64,000 nucleotides of DNA from Bradyrhizobium guangdongense (GCF_006483445.1 NZ_PPPT01000005.1:1-64000); one strand, 5' to 3'. Shown: positions 9,401 to 17,325, numbered from the stretch's first letter. Translations and numbers: made by a program. Notes: generated by a model from the sequence alone, not told the origin.

Positions 9401-9915
9401 AGGATCGCAAGCCGCGTCACGATCGCAACCGTCACCAGCATCAGCGCCATCGTCATCAGCCGCGTCCGCAAGAGAGTGCGCAGGCGGGTGCTGCTCCCGC
9501 GGAAGGCGGCGAGGCGACACCGGCGGCAGATGGCGAGAAACGCCATGAGCGTCATCGTCACGGCGGACCGCGCAAGGACTTTCGCAAGGGCCGCGAGCAG
9601 GGCGGTGAAGGCGGCGAGCGCAGAGAGCCGCGCGGCGACGACAAGAACCGCCGCTTCGAAGGCAAGGATCGCAACCAGGACCGCGATCGCAACAAGGGTA
9701 AGTTCGGCGGCGGTGGCGATCGCGACAAGGTTCGCGACAATCGTGGCCGCGATCGCGACAAGGGCCGTGACCGGCGCGACCGCGAGGGCGGTCCGTCGCT
9801 GCGTCCCTACGCCTCGAGCGCCAATCCGCGCGAGCGCGATCGTCCCATCGATCCGAACTCGCCCTTCGCAAAACTCGCCGCGCTGAAAGAGCAGCTCGCG
9901 GGGCGCAAGGAGTAG
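6493..9915 (+). CDS. SUV3-like superfamily 2 RNA helicase with long disordered tail
   Basis: Encodes 1140 residues. The N-terminal helicase core has Walker A GPTNTGKTH (28-36), DEVQ box (110-113), and a second RecA domain with the motif VI-like QIAGRAGR. This is the mitochondrial SUV3 / DEAD-DEAH helicase type that in eukaryotes unwinds RNA for degradation; a related RNA-decay or ribosome role is inferred here. From about residue 830 the protein becomes Ala/Glu/Pro-rich, and from about 970 it is a highly charged Arg/Asp/His/Gly tail with DRDR and RNRHQHQRH-like stretches, likely an unstructured RNA-binding segment. The stop lies only 3 bp before the likely start of the next gene, so an operon with the S4 protein is expected. 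Long open frames on the opposite strand are compositional shadows. Confidence 0.93.
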   Translation: MAFSSFSSASERVHSERAPGSGVTAVLGPTNTGKTHLAIERMLAHSSGMIGLPLRLLAREVYNKIADRVGSEAVALVTGEEKIKPKNPRYWVSTVEAMPRDLDLSFLAVDEVQIASDLERGHVFTDRILNRRGRDETLLLGAATMRPIVERLLPGASIITRPRLSTLEFAGDRKITRQPRRTAIVAFSADEVYAIAELIRRQHGGAAVVLGSLSPRTRNAQVAMFQNGDVDYLVATDAVGMGLNLDVDHVAFASDRKFDGYQFRRLTPSEFAQIAGRAGRATRNGTFGTTGRCAPFEPELVNALQNHTFDSVKVLQWRNSKLDFASLGALQVSLNLAPGHEALTRAPIAEDMRVLDHAARDGEVRDMAHGKAAVERLWEACQVPDYRKLSPAAHAELVTTLYGFLMQKGRIPDAWFGAQVNQADRTDGDIDTLSGRIAQIRTWTFVANRPDWLADPEHWQGITRELENKLSDALHERLTERFVDRRTSVLMRRLRENTSLNTEIGKTGEVIVEGHVIGRLDGFTFAPDAAEAGSDAKALQAAAQAVLAGEINARAEKLGAAPDEQFVLTSDGTIRWTGDAVARLSAADEALTPRVRIISDERLTGSPREKVQARLDLWLKTHIEKLLGPMFELSKAEDVTGIARGIAYQLVEALGVLERQKIANELKDLDQASRATLRKYGVRFGAYHLYFPQLLKPAARALAALLWALKQDNVDLSALSGAQHLASSGRTSFPVDKTLPRDAYRVLGYKQAGERAVRVDILERLADLIRPALAWRETSPGEKPAGAFDGRSFVVTQAMTSLTGSAGEDFASILRALGYRMEKRAPLPPKPVVAETPAAAPAEGEAVAEAAAAETPATDTGIEAAAEPVTVEDAPGMEQDAEPHAAPALEATPETPVTPEDAPGIAPPAEEPAPVEASAEDSAAITAATEAAASPDAAAPVEAASTETAASEAPAEPQLVEVWRPGGRHEDRKPRHDRNRHQHQRHRHQPRPQESAQAGAAPAEGGEATPAADGEKRHERHRHGGPRKDFRKGREQGGEGGERREPRGDDKNRRFEGKDRNQDRDRNKGKFGGGGDRDKVRDNRGRDRDKGRDRRDREGGPSLRPYASSANPRERDRPIDPNSPFAKLAALKEQLAGRKE

Positions 9916-9918
9916 CCC

Positions 9919-10191
9919 ACGACCGAGCGCCAGCGCCTCGACAAATGGCTGTGGCATGCGCGGGTGGTGAAGGCGCGCACGTCGGCGGCCGAGCTCGTCG
10001 AGCGTGGCCATGTCCGCATCAACGGCGTGCGCGAGACCTCGCCAGGACATGCGATCAAGATCGGCGACGTCCTGACCATCGCGCTCGATCGTACCGTCCG
10101 CGTGATGAAGGTGATCGCATTCGCCGAGCGGCGCGGCGATGCTGATGCGGCGCGCGTGCTGTATGAGGAGTTGCAACAGCGGCAATCGTAA
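9919..10191 (+). CDS. S4-domain RNA-binding protein (Hsp15/HslR-like), putative ACG start
   Basis: The frame reads TTERQRLDKWLWHARVVKAR and onward through an S4 RNA-binding domain (AAELVERGHVRINGVR), ending after 90 residues. The family is related to E. coli Hsp15, which rescues stalled 50S-nascent chain complexes. The S4 fold needs the RLDKWLWHARVVK segment, yet this frame has no ATG, GTG or TTG between the in-frame stop at 9913-9915 and the GTG at 9964, which would remove the first part of the domain. An ACG codon at 9919 sits 6 nt after a perfect AAGGAG (9907-9912) and exactly where relatives have Met before TERQRLDKW. I therefore call ACG as the start, either a rare start codon or a T-to-C change. 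The AAGGAG lies inside the end of the helicase gene, indicating coupled expression. Confidence 0.8.
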   Translation, partial: TTERQRLDKWLWHARVVKARTSAAELVERGHVRINGVRETSPGHAIKIGDVLTIALDRTVRVMKVIAFAERRGDADAARVLYEELQQRQS

Positions 10192-10328
10192 TTAATTGCC
10201 CGTTGCATTCATTTCTTGGCCGTCCAAACGCGGAAACCAGCCATGATGGGTCGTTCCCGATCTTGCGGCGCTGGTCTATCCGCGCTAGGCAAGCCGCGAC
10301 TTTCTAGAAGAGCTTTTCGGAGCGTTGG

Positions 10329-10667
10329 ATGACTTACGTCGTCACTGAAGCCTGCATCAAGTGCAAGTACACCGACTGCGTCGAGGTTTGCCCCGTCGAC
10401 TGTTTCTACGAGGGCGAGAACATGCTGGTCATCCATCCGGACGAGTGCATCGACTGCGGCGTGTGCGAGCCGGAATGCCCCGCCGACGCCATCAAGCCGG
10501 ACACCGAGCCCGGGCTCGAAAAGTGGCTGGAAGTGAATACCCAGTACGCCAAGAGCTGGCCGAACATCACCCAGAAGAAAGAATCACCCGACGACGCCAA
10601 GGAATTCGACGGGATGGAAGGCAAGTTCGAGAAATATTTTTCTCCGAACCCCGGCTCTGGGGACTGA
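10329..10667 (+). CDS. fdxA: 7Fe ferredoxin FdxA
   Basis: Encodes 112 residues of the 7Fe (3Fe-4S plus 4Fe-4S) ferredoxin family. Cysteines lie at 9, 12, 17, 21, 25, 40, 43, 46 and 50. By comparison with Azotobacter ferredoxin I, C9, C17 and C50 should bind the 3Fe-4S cluster and C21, C40, C43 and C46 the 4Fe-4S cluster. The C-terminal extension after residue 60 is normal for the family. It is a soluble electron carrier; the partner cannot be told from the sequence. A GGAG-type ribosome site (TTCGGAGCG) precedes the ATG. A 137-bp gap separates it from the S4 gene, so it probably has its own promoter. Confidence 0.96.
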   Translation: MTYVVTEACIKCKYTDCVEVCPVDCFYEGENMLVIHPDECIDCGVCEPECPADAIKPDTEPGLEKWLEVNTQYAKSWPNITQKKESPDDAKEFDGMEGKFEKYFSPNPGSGD

Positions 10668-10813
10668 TCCGCGCCCAAACTTAACCCTAATCGCGCCGAA
10701 ACCGCCGAAAACCAAGGCGGAAGACCCCTAAATCATTGATTTTTGCGGGAAATGTGTTATATTGGGCACATTAAGCCGAACCCCGTCAGCCCCGTTGGCC
10801 CCTCTGGGTTCCC

Positions 10814-11848
10814 GTGAAACCAAATGTCGAACAGGGGCGTGGCAGTTTCCGCGCGCAGGCTGTGTCACAGAAAACGCGTAAAAAGAGTACTTCTGCCAAG
10901 GCTTCCCATAAGGAAGCCAAAAAAGCCGCCGCGGCGAGCCGTAGCGCATCCAAGGGCCGTGCCGCGACCAAGGCTACGGCCGCAAAGTCCTCGAAGAACA
11001 AAAGAAGCGCAATGCCTAATAAGACTGCCAAACCGGCCGCGAAGGCGACCGTTTCTAAGCCTGCTGCGGCCAAGCCGGCCGCGCCGAAGGCTGCTGTGAA
11101 GCCTGCCCCGAAAGCCCCCGTTGCCGCTCCCGCCGCCAAGGCCCCGGTTGCCAAGGCTCCGGCTGTGAAGGCGCCCGTCGCCGCTGCCAAGCCCGCCGTG
11201 AAGCCGGCTGCCGCCGCGCCGAAGGTCGAGGAGAAGAAGGTCGTGACTCAGCGCCAGGGGTTCAAGGCCAATGAATTCGTGGTCTATCCCGCTCACGGCG
11301 TCGGCCAGATCCTGGCCATCGAGGAGCAGGAGATTGCCGGTGCCAAGCTGGAACTCTTCGTCATCAACTTCATCAAGGACAAGATGACGCTGCGCGTTCC
11401 GACCGCCAAGGTCGCCAATGTCGGCATGCGCAAGCTGTCCGAGCCGACCCTGGTGAAGAAGGCGCTGGAGACCCTGAAGGGCCGTGCCCGCGTCAAGCGC
11501 ACCATGTGGTCGCGCCGCGCGCAGGAGTACGAAGCAAAGATCAACTCGGGCGACATCGTCGCGATCGCGGAAGTCGTGCGCGACCTCTATCGCTCCGAGT
11601 CGCAGCCCGAGCAGTCCTACAGTGAACGCCAGCTCTACGAAGCGGCGCTCGATCGCCTGTCCCGCGAGATCGCGGTCGTGCAGCACTCGACCGAGACCGA
11701 AGCGGTCAAGGAGATCGAAGCCCAGCTCGCCAAGAGCCCGCGCCGCAACGCCAAGGCGGAAGCCGGAGCGGAAGGCGAGGCCGATGCCGAGGGCGAGGCC
11801 GACGATACGGATGGCGACGACACCACGGTCGCCGACGAAGCCGCCTGA
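10814..11848 (+). CDS. CarD family transcriptional regulator with H1-like N-terminal extension
   Basis: Residues about 145-310 form a CarD/TRCF RNA-polymerase interaction domain (GFKANEFVVYPAHGVGQI) followed by the helical C-terminal DNA-contact region (MWSRRAQEYEAKI). CarD stabilises open promoter complexes and is broadly required. Before it lies a Lys/Ala/Pro-rich tail resembling histone H1 (repeats such as KPAAAKPAAPK and APVAKAPAVKAP), likely an unstructured nucleic-acid binding arm. The start is uncertain: GTG at 10814 gives 344 residues, ATG at 11012 gives 278. The upstream segment has the same Lys/Ala-rich composition in this frame, which favours the longer form. The C-terminus is acidic (Glu/Asp/Ala). 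Confidence 0.9.
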   Translation: MKPNVEQGRGSFRAQAVSQKTRKKSTSAKASHKEAKKAAAASRSASKGRAATKATAAKSSKNKRSAMPNKTAKPAAKATVSKPAAAKPAAPKAAVKPAPKAPVAAPAAKAPVAKAPAVKAPVAAAKPAVKPAAAAPKVEEKKVVTQRQGFKANEFVVYPAHGVGQILAIEEQEIAGAKLELFVINFIKDKMTLRVPTAKVANVGMRKLSEPTLVKKALETLKGRARVKRTMWSRRAQEYEAKINSGDIVAIAEVVRDLYRSESQPEQSYSERQLYEAALDRLSREIAVVQHSTETEAVKEIEAQLAKSPRRNAKAEAGAEGEADAEGEADDTDGDDTTVADEAA

Positions 11849-11871
11849 GCGGTCCGTCGAGGCAAGAAATC

Positions 11872-11904
11872 AAAAGCCCGGCCGAATGGCCGGGCTTTTT
11901 GTTT
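11872..11904. terminator. Bidirectional terminator between carD and the cyclase gene
   Basis: Perfect arms AAGCCCGGCC and GGCCGGGCTT around a GAAT loop. The plus strand continues TTTGTTT and the minus strand TTTGATTT, so it can end both convergent transcripts. Confidence 0.9.
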
Positions 11905-11928
11905 GGGCGGTGTGTAGCCGTAGATGTC

Positions 11929-13323
11929 CTACACTGCGCGCGCCTGGGTCCAGATCGCGATCGGCCGCTCGAGCCCGCGGACGGGCTGCGGGTCCCGGGC
12001 GGTCAGTGGTTGAAATGTTTCGGCTGCTCCACCGAGCTCGGCCTTGGCGCGGCTGACGAGATCGTTGCTGGCCACCAATGCGCAATCGAGCGGGCGCGTC
12101 ATCGCCTCGAGACGGCTCGCAGCGTTGACGGTCGCGCCGATCACGGCGAACTCGAGACAGGTGTGTCCGATGTCGCCGAGCACCACCGGCCCGTAATGCA
12201 GGCCGAAGCCGACGCGCATCGGCGGCTCGCCGGACGCCTGTCGCTGCGCGTTCCACCGCTCCGCCGCCGCGATCATGGCCTGGGCACAGCGCAGCGCGTT
12301 GCTGGCGTCGCGCGGGCCGGCAAACGGCGTGCCGAACGTCGCCATCAATCCGTCGCCGAGATATTTGTCGAGCGTGCCCTCGTGACGGAAAACTTCATGC
12401 TCCATCAGGCCGTGGAATTCGCGCAAGGTCCGCACCACCTCCTCCGGCGTGCGCGCATCGGCAAAGGCCGTGAAGCCGACGATGTCGACGAACAGCACCG
12501 CGACGTCCTGCGTGCGGACTTGCTTCAGTGGCTCATCGTGCTTCGACAATTCGGTGACGACGTTGGGCGAGAAGTAGCGCGCGAGATTGCCGCGTTCCCG
12601 TTCCACCGCGGCGTGGCGGATCAAGAGATCGTTGCTGCGGCGAACCGCGAGCGCCAGCGTTACGGCAACGATCATGAAGACGACGATTTCCTGGATGCGA
12701 AGACCGAATCCGACCGCGTTCGGCGAGAGTAGCGCGAACAGCCGGTGATCGCTGCCGATGGCGTCCGCGATGCGGGCGGTCAGGGCGGGATCGCGATCGG
12801 GCTGCCACCACACCCAGGCCATGCCGATCATCCAGAGCACGGCGGTCCATGTTCCCATCGCAACCACGGTGCGCCAGGAATAGGCGAGCGTCGCGCCCGC
12901 GAGCAGCACGAAGAAGTAGATGAAATTGCCAAAGTGGTACTGCATCGCGACCGGCCAGTGCGCGGCGCCGAACGGATTCGGGACGACGGTGATCAGTGTG
13001 AGCAGGGCCAGGTCGCAGAACAAAAGCGCCAGTTCCGCGCGCGACACGCCGACCCGTCCAACTCTGACCTGGGCCCAGCCGATCAGCGCAAACAGGCCGA
13101 GCAGCGCCACGTAGTAGAGCTGCTCCCATGCCGGGTTGATGGCCGGCAGCAGCACCGCGATGATGGCGAGCGCGACATAGCGCGCCCGTACGGCCAGTTG
13201 CAGGCCCTCCCGCTTGGCGGCCGCAAGGGCTGCCTGCGCGAACTCCACGGTTTCGGTCTCGCGCTGGCTGCGCGCGCTTGACGATGCGGCAGGCAAGTCG
13301 AGGCGCTCGACGAGCATTGTCAC
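11929..13323 (-). CDS. Membrane-bound class III adenylate/guanylate cyclase
   Basis: Encodes 464 residues: about six predicted membrane helices (near 48-64, 67-85, 95-115, 131-148, 154-172 and 208-226) followed by a short linker and a cytosolic class III cyclase domain from about 270. The metal-binding aspartates are D280 (in FVDIVGFT) and D324 (in YLGDGLM). K320 in the substrate-selecting position favours ATP over GTP, and N400 and R404 (NAASR) match transition-state residues. It likely makes cAMP in response to a membrane signal through an uncharacterised sensor region. The start may be GTG 13323 or ATG 13317. It converges with carD. Confidence 0.9.
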   Translation of the reverse strand: MTMLVERLDLPAASSSARSQRETETVEFAQAALAAAKREGLQLAVRARYVALAIIAVLLPAINPAWEQLYYVALLGLFALIGWAQVRVGRVGVSRAELALLFCDLALLTLITVVPNPFGAAHWPVAMQYHFGNFIYFFVLLAGATLAYSWRTVVAMGTWTAVLWMIGMAWVWWQPDRDPALTARIADAIGSDHRLFALLSPNAVGFGLRIQEIVVFMIVAVTLALAVRRSNDLLIRHAAVERERGNLARYFSPNVVTELSKHDEPLKQVRTQDVAVLFVDIVGFTAFADARTPEEVVRTLREFHGLMEHEVFRHEGTLDKYLGDGLMATFGTPFAGPRDASNALRCAQAMIAAAERWNAQRQASGEPPMRVGFGLHYGPVVLGDIGHTCLEFAVIGATVNAASRLEAMTRPLDCALVASNDLVSRAKAELGGAAETFQPLTARDPQPVRGLERPIAIWTQARAV

Positions 13324-13418
13324 GGGGCGGTCTCCTCGCGGTGGGCGGGTGCGGTCGGTGATGAGTGTAGAAGGTTTTGGGGCGAAGAGGGTATTGGTTC
13401 GAGTGAAGTAAGCGCTTC

Positions 13419-13560
13419 GTAGGGTGGGTTAGCCGCGCGGCTGCGCGCAAGCGCGGTCCGCGGGCGTAACCCACCGCTTCTGTTCCCGCGGAGGGTAAAG
13501 AGGTGGGTTACGCTGAGCGGCTTGCGCTTCGCGCAATCCGTTCCGCTAACCCACCCTACG
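13419..13560. repeat. Palindromic GTAGGGTGGGTTAGC intergenic repeat
   Basis: The ends CGTAGGGTGGGTTAGC and GCTAACCCACCCTACG are inverted copies; internal GTAACCCACC and GGTGGGTTAC form a second nested pair. The same organisation occurs at 37240-37356 and, diverged, at 22018-22138. It fills most of the spacer between the cyclase promoter side and the 3' end of regR. Confidence 0.88.
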
Positions 13561-13587
13561 ATTCCGTGCGTGCGGTAAGACTGGCGC

Positions 13588-14121
13588 TCACTTCACCGGC
13601 CGCTTCTCGAGCTTCCGCGCCAGCGTCCTGCGGTGCATACCGAGCCGTCGTGCCGCCTCCGAAATGTTGAAATCGGTCTCGATCAAGGTCTGATGAATGC
13701 GCTCCCATTCCAGCGTCTTGATCGAGGTGGGGCGGACGTCGAGCGCGACCTCGGCGTTGCCTTCCGCCTTCTGAAAGGCGGCTTCGATGTCGTCGGTGTT
13801 GGACGGTTTTGCGAGATAGTGGCAGGCGCCCAGCTTGATCGCCTCGACGGCGGTCGCGATGCTGGCAAAGCCGGTCAGGACGACGATGAGTGTTTCCGGA
13901 TCATGGGCATGCAGCAGTTCGACGCAGGCAAGGCCCGAGGCACCGCCGAGCTTGAGATCGACGACGGCATAGCCGAACGACTTTTCTTCCAGAACCTTCT
14001 TGACCTCCTCGATTGAGGCGGCAAGTACGACGTCGTACCCGCGACGCTCGAAGGAGCGCTTCAGCGTGCGGGCAAAGCCCGCATCGTCCTCGACGACGAT
14101 GAGCGAACGGTCAAGCGTCAA
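13588..14121 (-). CDS. regR: Redox response regulator RegR (RegA/ActR/PrrA family)
   Basis: Encodes 177 residues: a receiver domain with acidic pocket E11-D12-D13 and phospho-acceptor D55 (AVVDLKLGG), then a C-terminal Fis-type helix-turn-helix (NISEAARRLGMHRRTLARKL). Length and the terminal helix match RegA/ActR/RegR, which control respiration, nitrogen fixation and carbon fixation genes; in Bradyrhizobium RegR activates fixR-nifA. It overlaps the kinase gene by 11 nt, indicating tight coupling. It is the last gene of the cyo-SURF1-regSR run. Confidence 0.93.
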   Translation of the reverse strand: MTLDRSLIVVEDDAGFARTLKRSFERRGYDVVLAASIEEVKKVLEEKSFGYAVVDLKLGGASGLACVELLHAHDPETLIVVLTGFASIATAVEAIKLGACHYLAKPSNTDDIEAAFQKAEGNAEVALDVRPTSIKTLEWERIHQTLIETDFNISEAARRLGMHRRTLARKLEKRPVK

Positions 14122-15499
14122 AGCCGCCTCCGATCGCGAGCGTCGACAGCGGCAGCACGAGGCGCACTGTGGCGCCGCGCTTGCGGTGGTTCTCCGCGGT
14201 GACGGTGCCGCCGAGCTTGCGCACGACGTTGACGACCAGGAACAGGCCCAGCCCGCCGCCTGCGCGCCCCTTGCTCGACTGATAGGGCTTTCCGAGCTGC
14301 GCCAGCATTTCCGGCGCGAAGCCGGGGCCGCGGTCGCTGATCGACAACACGAGATTGTCGCCCTCGCGTTCGGCGATCAGCTCGACCCATTCACGTGAGA
14401 CCTCGTAGGCATTGTCGAGCACGTTGAAGATCACCTGCTTCAGCGCGACGTCGGAGGCGATCGCGACGTCCTCGCCAAAGGCGTTGGTGAAGTAGAGCGT
14501 GTGCGCCGAGCGCGCGTTGCGCCATTCCTCGACCAACGCCGTGAGGAAGGCTGCCACCGTGGTCGGCGATGAGCCTTCGCCGCGCGCCTCGCCGGCCGAG
14601 ACCAGAATCCCTGTAACGATCGATTTGCAGCGCTGCAGCGACGTCTCCATCTCGGAGAGGTCCTCGGCGAGCTCATGGTCGGCGGTAAGGTCGGGCATGC
14701 GGCGCCAGTCGCTCAGGATGACCGAGAGCGAGGCGAGCGGCGTGCCGAGCTCATGCGCCGCGCCCGAAGCGAGCAGGCCCATCCGGACGATGTGGTCCTG
14801 CTCGGCCGCGTGCTGGCGCAGCGCGGCCAGATGGGCGTCGCGTTCCCTTAAGTTGCGATTGATGCGGGTAACGAACACGACCAGCAGCACGGCATTGAGC
14901 GCAAAGCCGACCAGCATGCCGACGACCGTCAGGCTGTAGGTATCGCTCAATGGGTTTTGCGGCAGGTCCAGCGGTCGATAGGCAAGCGTCAGCCAGACGA
15001 AGCTTGCACAGGTCAGCGCGACCAGCGACCAGGTCGAGCGCGCATCGAGCAGCACGGCGCCGAGCGTCACCTGCAGCAGGAACAGCGAGGTGAAGGGATT
15101 GGTGGCGCCGCCACTGAGATAGAGCTGCGCGGTCAGTGCGGCCACGTCGAGCATCAGGGCGATCAGCAGTTCATGATTGGTGATTTCGGCGTGCCGCCGC
15201 ACCCAGGCCAGGCTCGCGATGTTGAGCACGACCAGCGCAGTGATCACCGCGCCCATCGGCACCAGCGGCAGCGGGATGCCGAGCCACAGATACACCGCGC
15301 CGATAGTCACGATCTGGCCGACCACGGCAGTCCAGCGCAACTGGATCAGCAGCGCCATGTTTTTGCGGTTGGTCGCATCGTCAGTGGATGACGGCGGCGA
15401 GAAGCCGGCGAGCTCGGTGCGGACGCCCGGGGCTGCGGCGTTGTCGTCGCGGGACAGGCGTCCCGCGTCGTCAGGTCGGCTCGACGATCGTTCCAGCAT
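14111..15499 (-). CDS. regS: Redox-sensing histidine kinase RegS (RegB/ActS/PrrB family)
   Basis: Encodes 462 residues from the ATG at 15499; the frame is open upstream but that part overlaps SURF1. About six membrane helices include the quinone-site motif GGATNPF at 130-136, which in RegB senses ubiquinone. The H-box HELGTPLASLS carries the phospho-accepting His249, and Cys291 (QRCKS) matches the redox-active cysteine of RegB. A HATPase domain (NVLDNAYE; DRGPGF; GGLGLFL) ends the protein. It should phosphorylate RegR according to quinone redox state. Its start lies 29 nt inside the end of the SURF1 gene. Confidence 0.93.
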   Translation of the reverse strand: MLERSSSRPDDAGRLSRDDNAAAPGVRTELAGFSPPSSTDDATNRKNMALLIQLRWTAVVGQIVTIGAVYLWLGIPLPLVPMGAVITALVVLNIASLAWVRRHAEITNHELLIALMLDVAALTAQLYLSGGATNPFTSLFLLQVTLGAVLLDARSTWSLVALTCASFVWLTLAYRPLDLPQNPLSDTYSLTVVGMLVGFALNAVLLVVFVTRINRNLRERDAHLAALRQHAAEQDHIVRMGLLASGAAHELGTPLASLSVILSDWRRMPDLTADHELAEDLSEMETSLQRCKSIVTGILVSAGEARGEGSSPTTVAAFLTALVEEWRNARSAHTLYFTNAFGEDVAIASDVALKQVIFNVLDNAYEVSREWVELIAEREGDNLVLSISDRGPGFAPEMLAQLGKPYQSSKGRAGGGLGLFLVVNVVRKLGGTVTAENHRKRGATVRLVLPLSTLAIGGGFDA

Positions 15500-16325
15500 C
15501 TGATCCCGTCCCGCGGGCGGCGCGGGCTCCGTCACTCCTCGCGCGGGCGAAGCGTGGGCGGCGGAACAGCCCGCCGCCAAAAGTGACCAAGAGTTTCCCG
15601 GCCAGCATAAAGGCGAGCGCAAACCATGTCAGCGCATAAATCAGGTGGTTGTTGGGAAAGCGGATCACAGTCAGGCCACCGGCCGGCGCATTGCCCGCAT
15701 TGGCCACAGGGTCTGCGTCGATAAAGAAAGGTGCGACATCACCGAGGCCACGCGCCGCCGCAATTGCCGCGACGTCGCGCGAGTACCAGCGCTCATGCGC
15801 GGGATCATTGGTCCTGAGGAAGCCACCCTTGGGCTCGGTGACGCGCAGCAGCCCTGACAGCGCGACCTCGCCTTCGGGATTGCCGTCTCGCCGCGTGGAG
15901 GCGTCACGTCGCTCCGTCGGAACGAAGCCGCGATTGATCAGGACCGTGCTGCCGTCATCGCGCAGCAGCGGCGTGAGGACCCAATAGCCACCGCCTTCCT
16001 CCGTCACCGCTTTGACCAGTGTCTCCCGGTCATGCAGGAACCGGCCGCGCACGGCGACGTGCCTGTATTCCTCGCCGGCCACCGATATCCCGGGCCACGA
16101 CGAGGCTGCCGGCAGCGGCATCGCCTTCGCATGAACACGATGCTCGACGCGGTCGATCAGTGCCAGCTTCCAGGCGCGGCGCTCGATCTGCCAGACGCCA
16201 AGCGCAGTCAGGATGGCGATGGCGGTCAGTGCGAGGGCGATGAGCCAAAGCGAGGGCGATCGCGCAGCCGTTATTCGGCCGCGCGTTCCGCTGTCCTCAA
16301 GGCTCGCAAGCTCGATCGCGCTCAC
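15471..16325 (-). CDS. SURF1-family oxidase assembly protein
   Basis: Encodes 284 residues starting at a GTG that overlaps the cyoD stop by 4 nt (GTGA). Two membrane helices, one near the N-terminus (LWLIALALTAIAILTALGVW) and one near the C-terminus (HLIYALTWFALAFMLAG), enclose a periplasmic domain with the family's WQ..R..K, YR.V and INRGFVP motifs. SURF1/Shy1 proteins help insert haem into haem-copper oxidases. In Paracoccus a dedicated Surf1q serves the quinol oxidase, and this operon position suggests the same job here. Confidence 0.92.
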   Translation of the reverse strand: MSAIELASLEDSGTRGRITAARSPSLWLIALALTAIAILTALGVWQIERRAWKLALIDRVEHRVHAKAMPLPAASSWPGISVAGEEYRHVAVRGRFLHDRETLVKAVTEEGGGYWVLTPLLRDDGSTVLINRGFVPTERRDASTRRDGNPEGEVALSGLLRVTEPKGGFLRTNDPAHERWYSRDVAAIAAARGLGDVAPFFIDADPVANAGNAPAGGLTVIRFPNNHLIYALTWFALAFMLAGKLLVTFGGGLFRRPRFARARSDGARAARGTGSDAGTIVEPT

Positions 16326-16699
16326 TTCATCCCGCTCATCTCGTGGACCGGCATCATGTTGGTCGTGAGGTGGTGCATGACCCACAGCGAGCCGGACAAT
16401 GCGATCACCACCATGACGATGGTGAAGATCAGCGCCATCATGGTCCAGCCGTTCTCGGAGCTCGTGTTCATGTGCAGGAAGTAGATCATGTGCACCACGA
16501 TCTGCACGATCGCGAAGCCCATGATCACGAGCGCCGTGACCTGCTTGTTGCCGAGCTCGCCGCTCATCACCAGCCAGAACGGAATGGCGGTCAGCACGAC
16601 CGACAGGATGAAGCCGAGCAGATAGGTCGACAGCGAGCCGTGGGCGTGCTGGTCCGGGTGATGATCCGCCGTGATAGCCGAGTGAGCTTCCGTTTTCAT
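16322..16699 (-). CDS. cyoD: Cytochrome o ubiquinol oxidase subunit IV
   Basis: Encodes 125 residues with three membrane helices (SLSTYLLGFILSVVLTAIPF, ALVIMGFAIVQIVVHMIYFL, and a C-terminal one) and the family motif HMIYFLHMN. The N-terminal His-rich stretch (ADHHPDQHAHGS) is typical. It is a small structural subunit of the bo3 quinol oxidase in the cytoplasmic membrane. It overlaps cyoC by 4 nt and SURF1 by 4 nt. Confidence 0.95.
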   Translation of the reverse strand: MKTEAHSAITADHHPDQHAHGSLSTYLLGFILSVVLTAIPFWLVMSGELGNKQVTALVIMGFAIVQIVVHMIYFLHMNTSSENGWTMMALIFTIVMVVIALSGSLWVMHHLTTNMMPVHEMSGMK

Positions 16700-17325
16700 C
16701 GCAGCATTCCCATCAGATAGACAAAGGTGAAGACGCCGATCCAGACCACGTCGAGGAAGTGCCAGAACATCGACAGGCACATCAGGCGGCGTTGGTTGGC
16801 CTCGATCAGGCCGAAGCGCCAGACCTGCACCATCAGCGTCACCAGCCAGACCAGGCCGAAGGAGACGTGCAGGCCGTGGGTGCCGACGAGGGTGAAGAAC
16901 GACGACAGGAAGGCGCTGCGCTGGGGCGTGGCGCCCTCGTGGATCATGTGGGCGAACTCGGTGAGCTCGATGCCGATGAAGGCGAGGCCGAACAGGCCGG
17001 TGATCGTGAGCCACATCTGCGTCTGGGCGATGCGGTTCTGCTGCATCGTCAGCATCGCAAAACCGTAAGTGATCGACGACATCAGCAGCATCGAGGTGTT
17101 GATCGCGACCAGCTTGAGGTCGAATAGATCCTTTGGCGCGGGGCCGGCGGCGTAGTTGGCGCCGAGCACGCCATAGGTCGCAAACAGGATCGCGAAGATG
17201 AGGCAGTCGCTCATCAGATAGATCCAGAAGCCGAGCGACGTGCTCCAGCCTTCGGGGTGCGGATGCTCGTCGGCGAGGTAGAACAGCGGCTCGCCGATCT
17301 GCTGGGGCTTGACTGAGATGGTCAT
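16696..17325 (-). CDS. cyoC: Cytochrome o ubiquinol oxidase subunit III
   Basis: Encodes 209 residues with five membrane helices; GFWIYLMSDC, FHGLHV-like GTHGLHVSFGL and WHFLDVVWIGVF are characteristic of CyoC/COX3. It supports proton uptake and stability of subunit I. The start ATG shares one nucleotide with the cyoB stop (TGATG), which keeps translation coupled. Confidence 0.95.
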   Translation of the reverse strand: MTISVKPQQIGEPLFYLADEHPHPEGWSTSLGFWIYLMSDCLIFAILFATYGVLGANYAAGPAPKDLFDLKLVAINTSMLLMSSITYGFAMLTMQQNRIAQTQMWLTITGLFGLAFIGIELTEFAHMIHEGATPQRSAFLSSFFTLVGTHGLHVSFGLVWLVTLMVQVWRFGLIEANQRRLMCLSMFWHFLDVVWIGVFTFVYLMGMLR

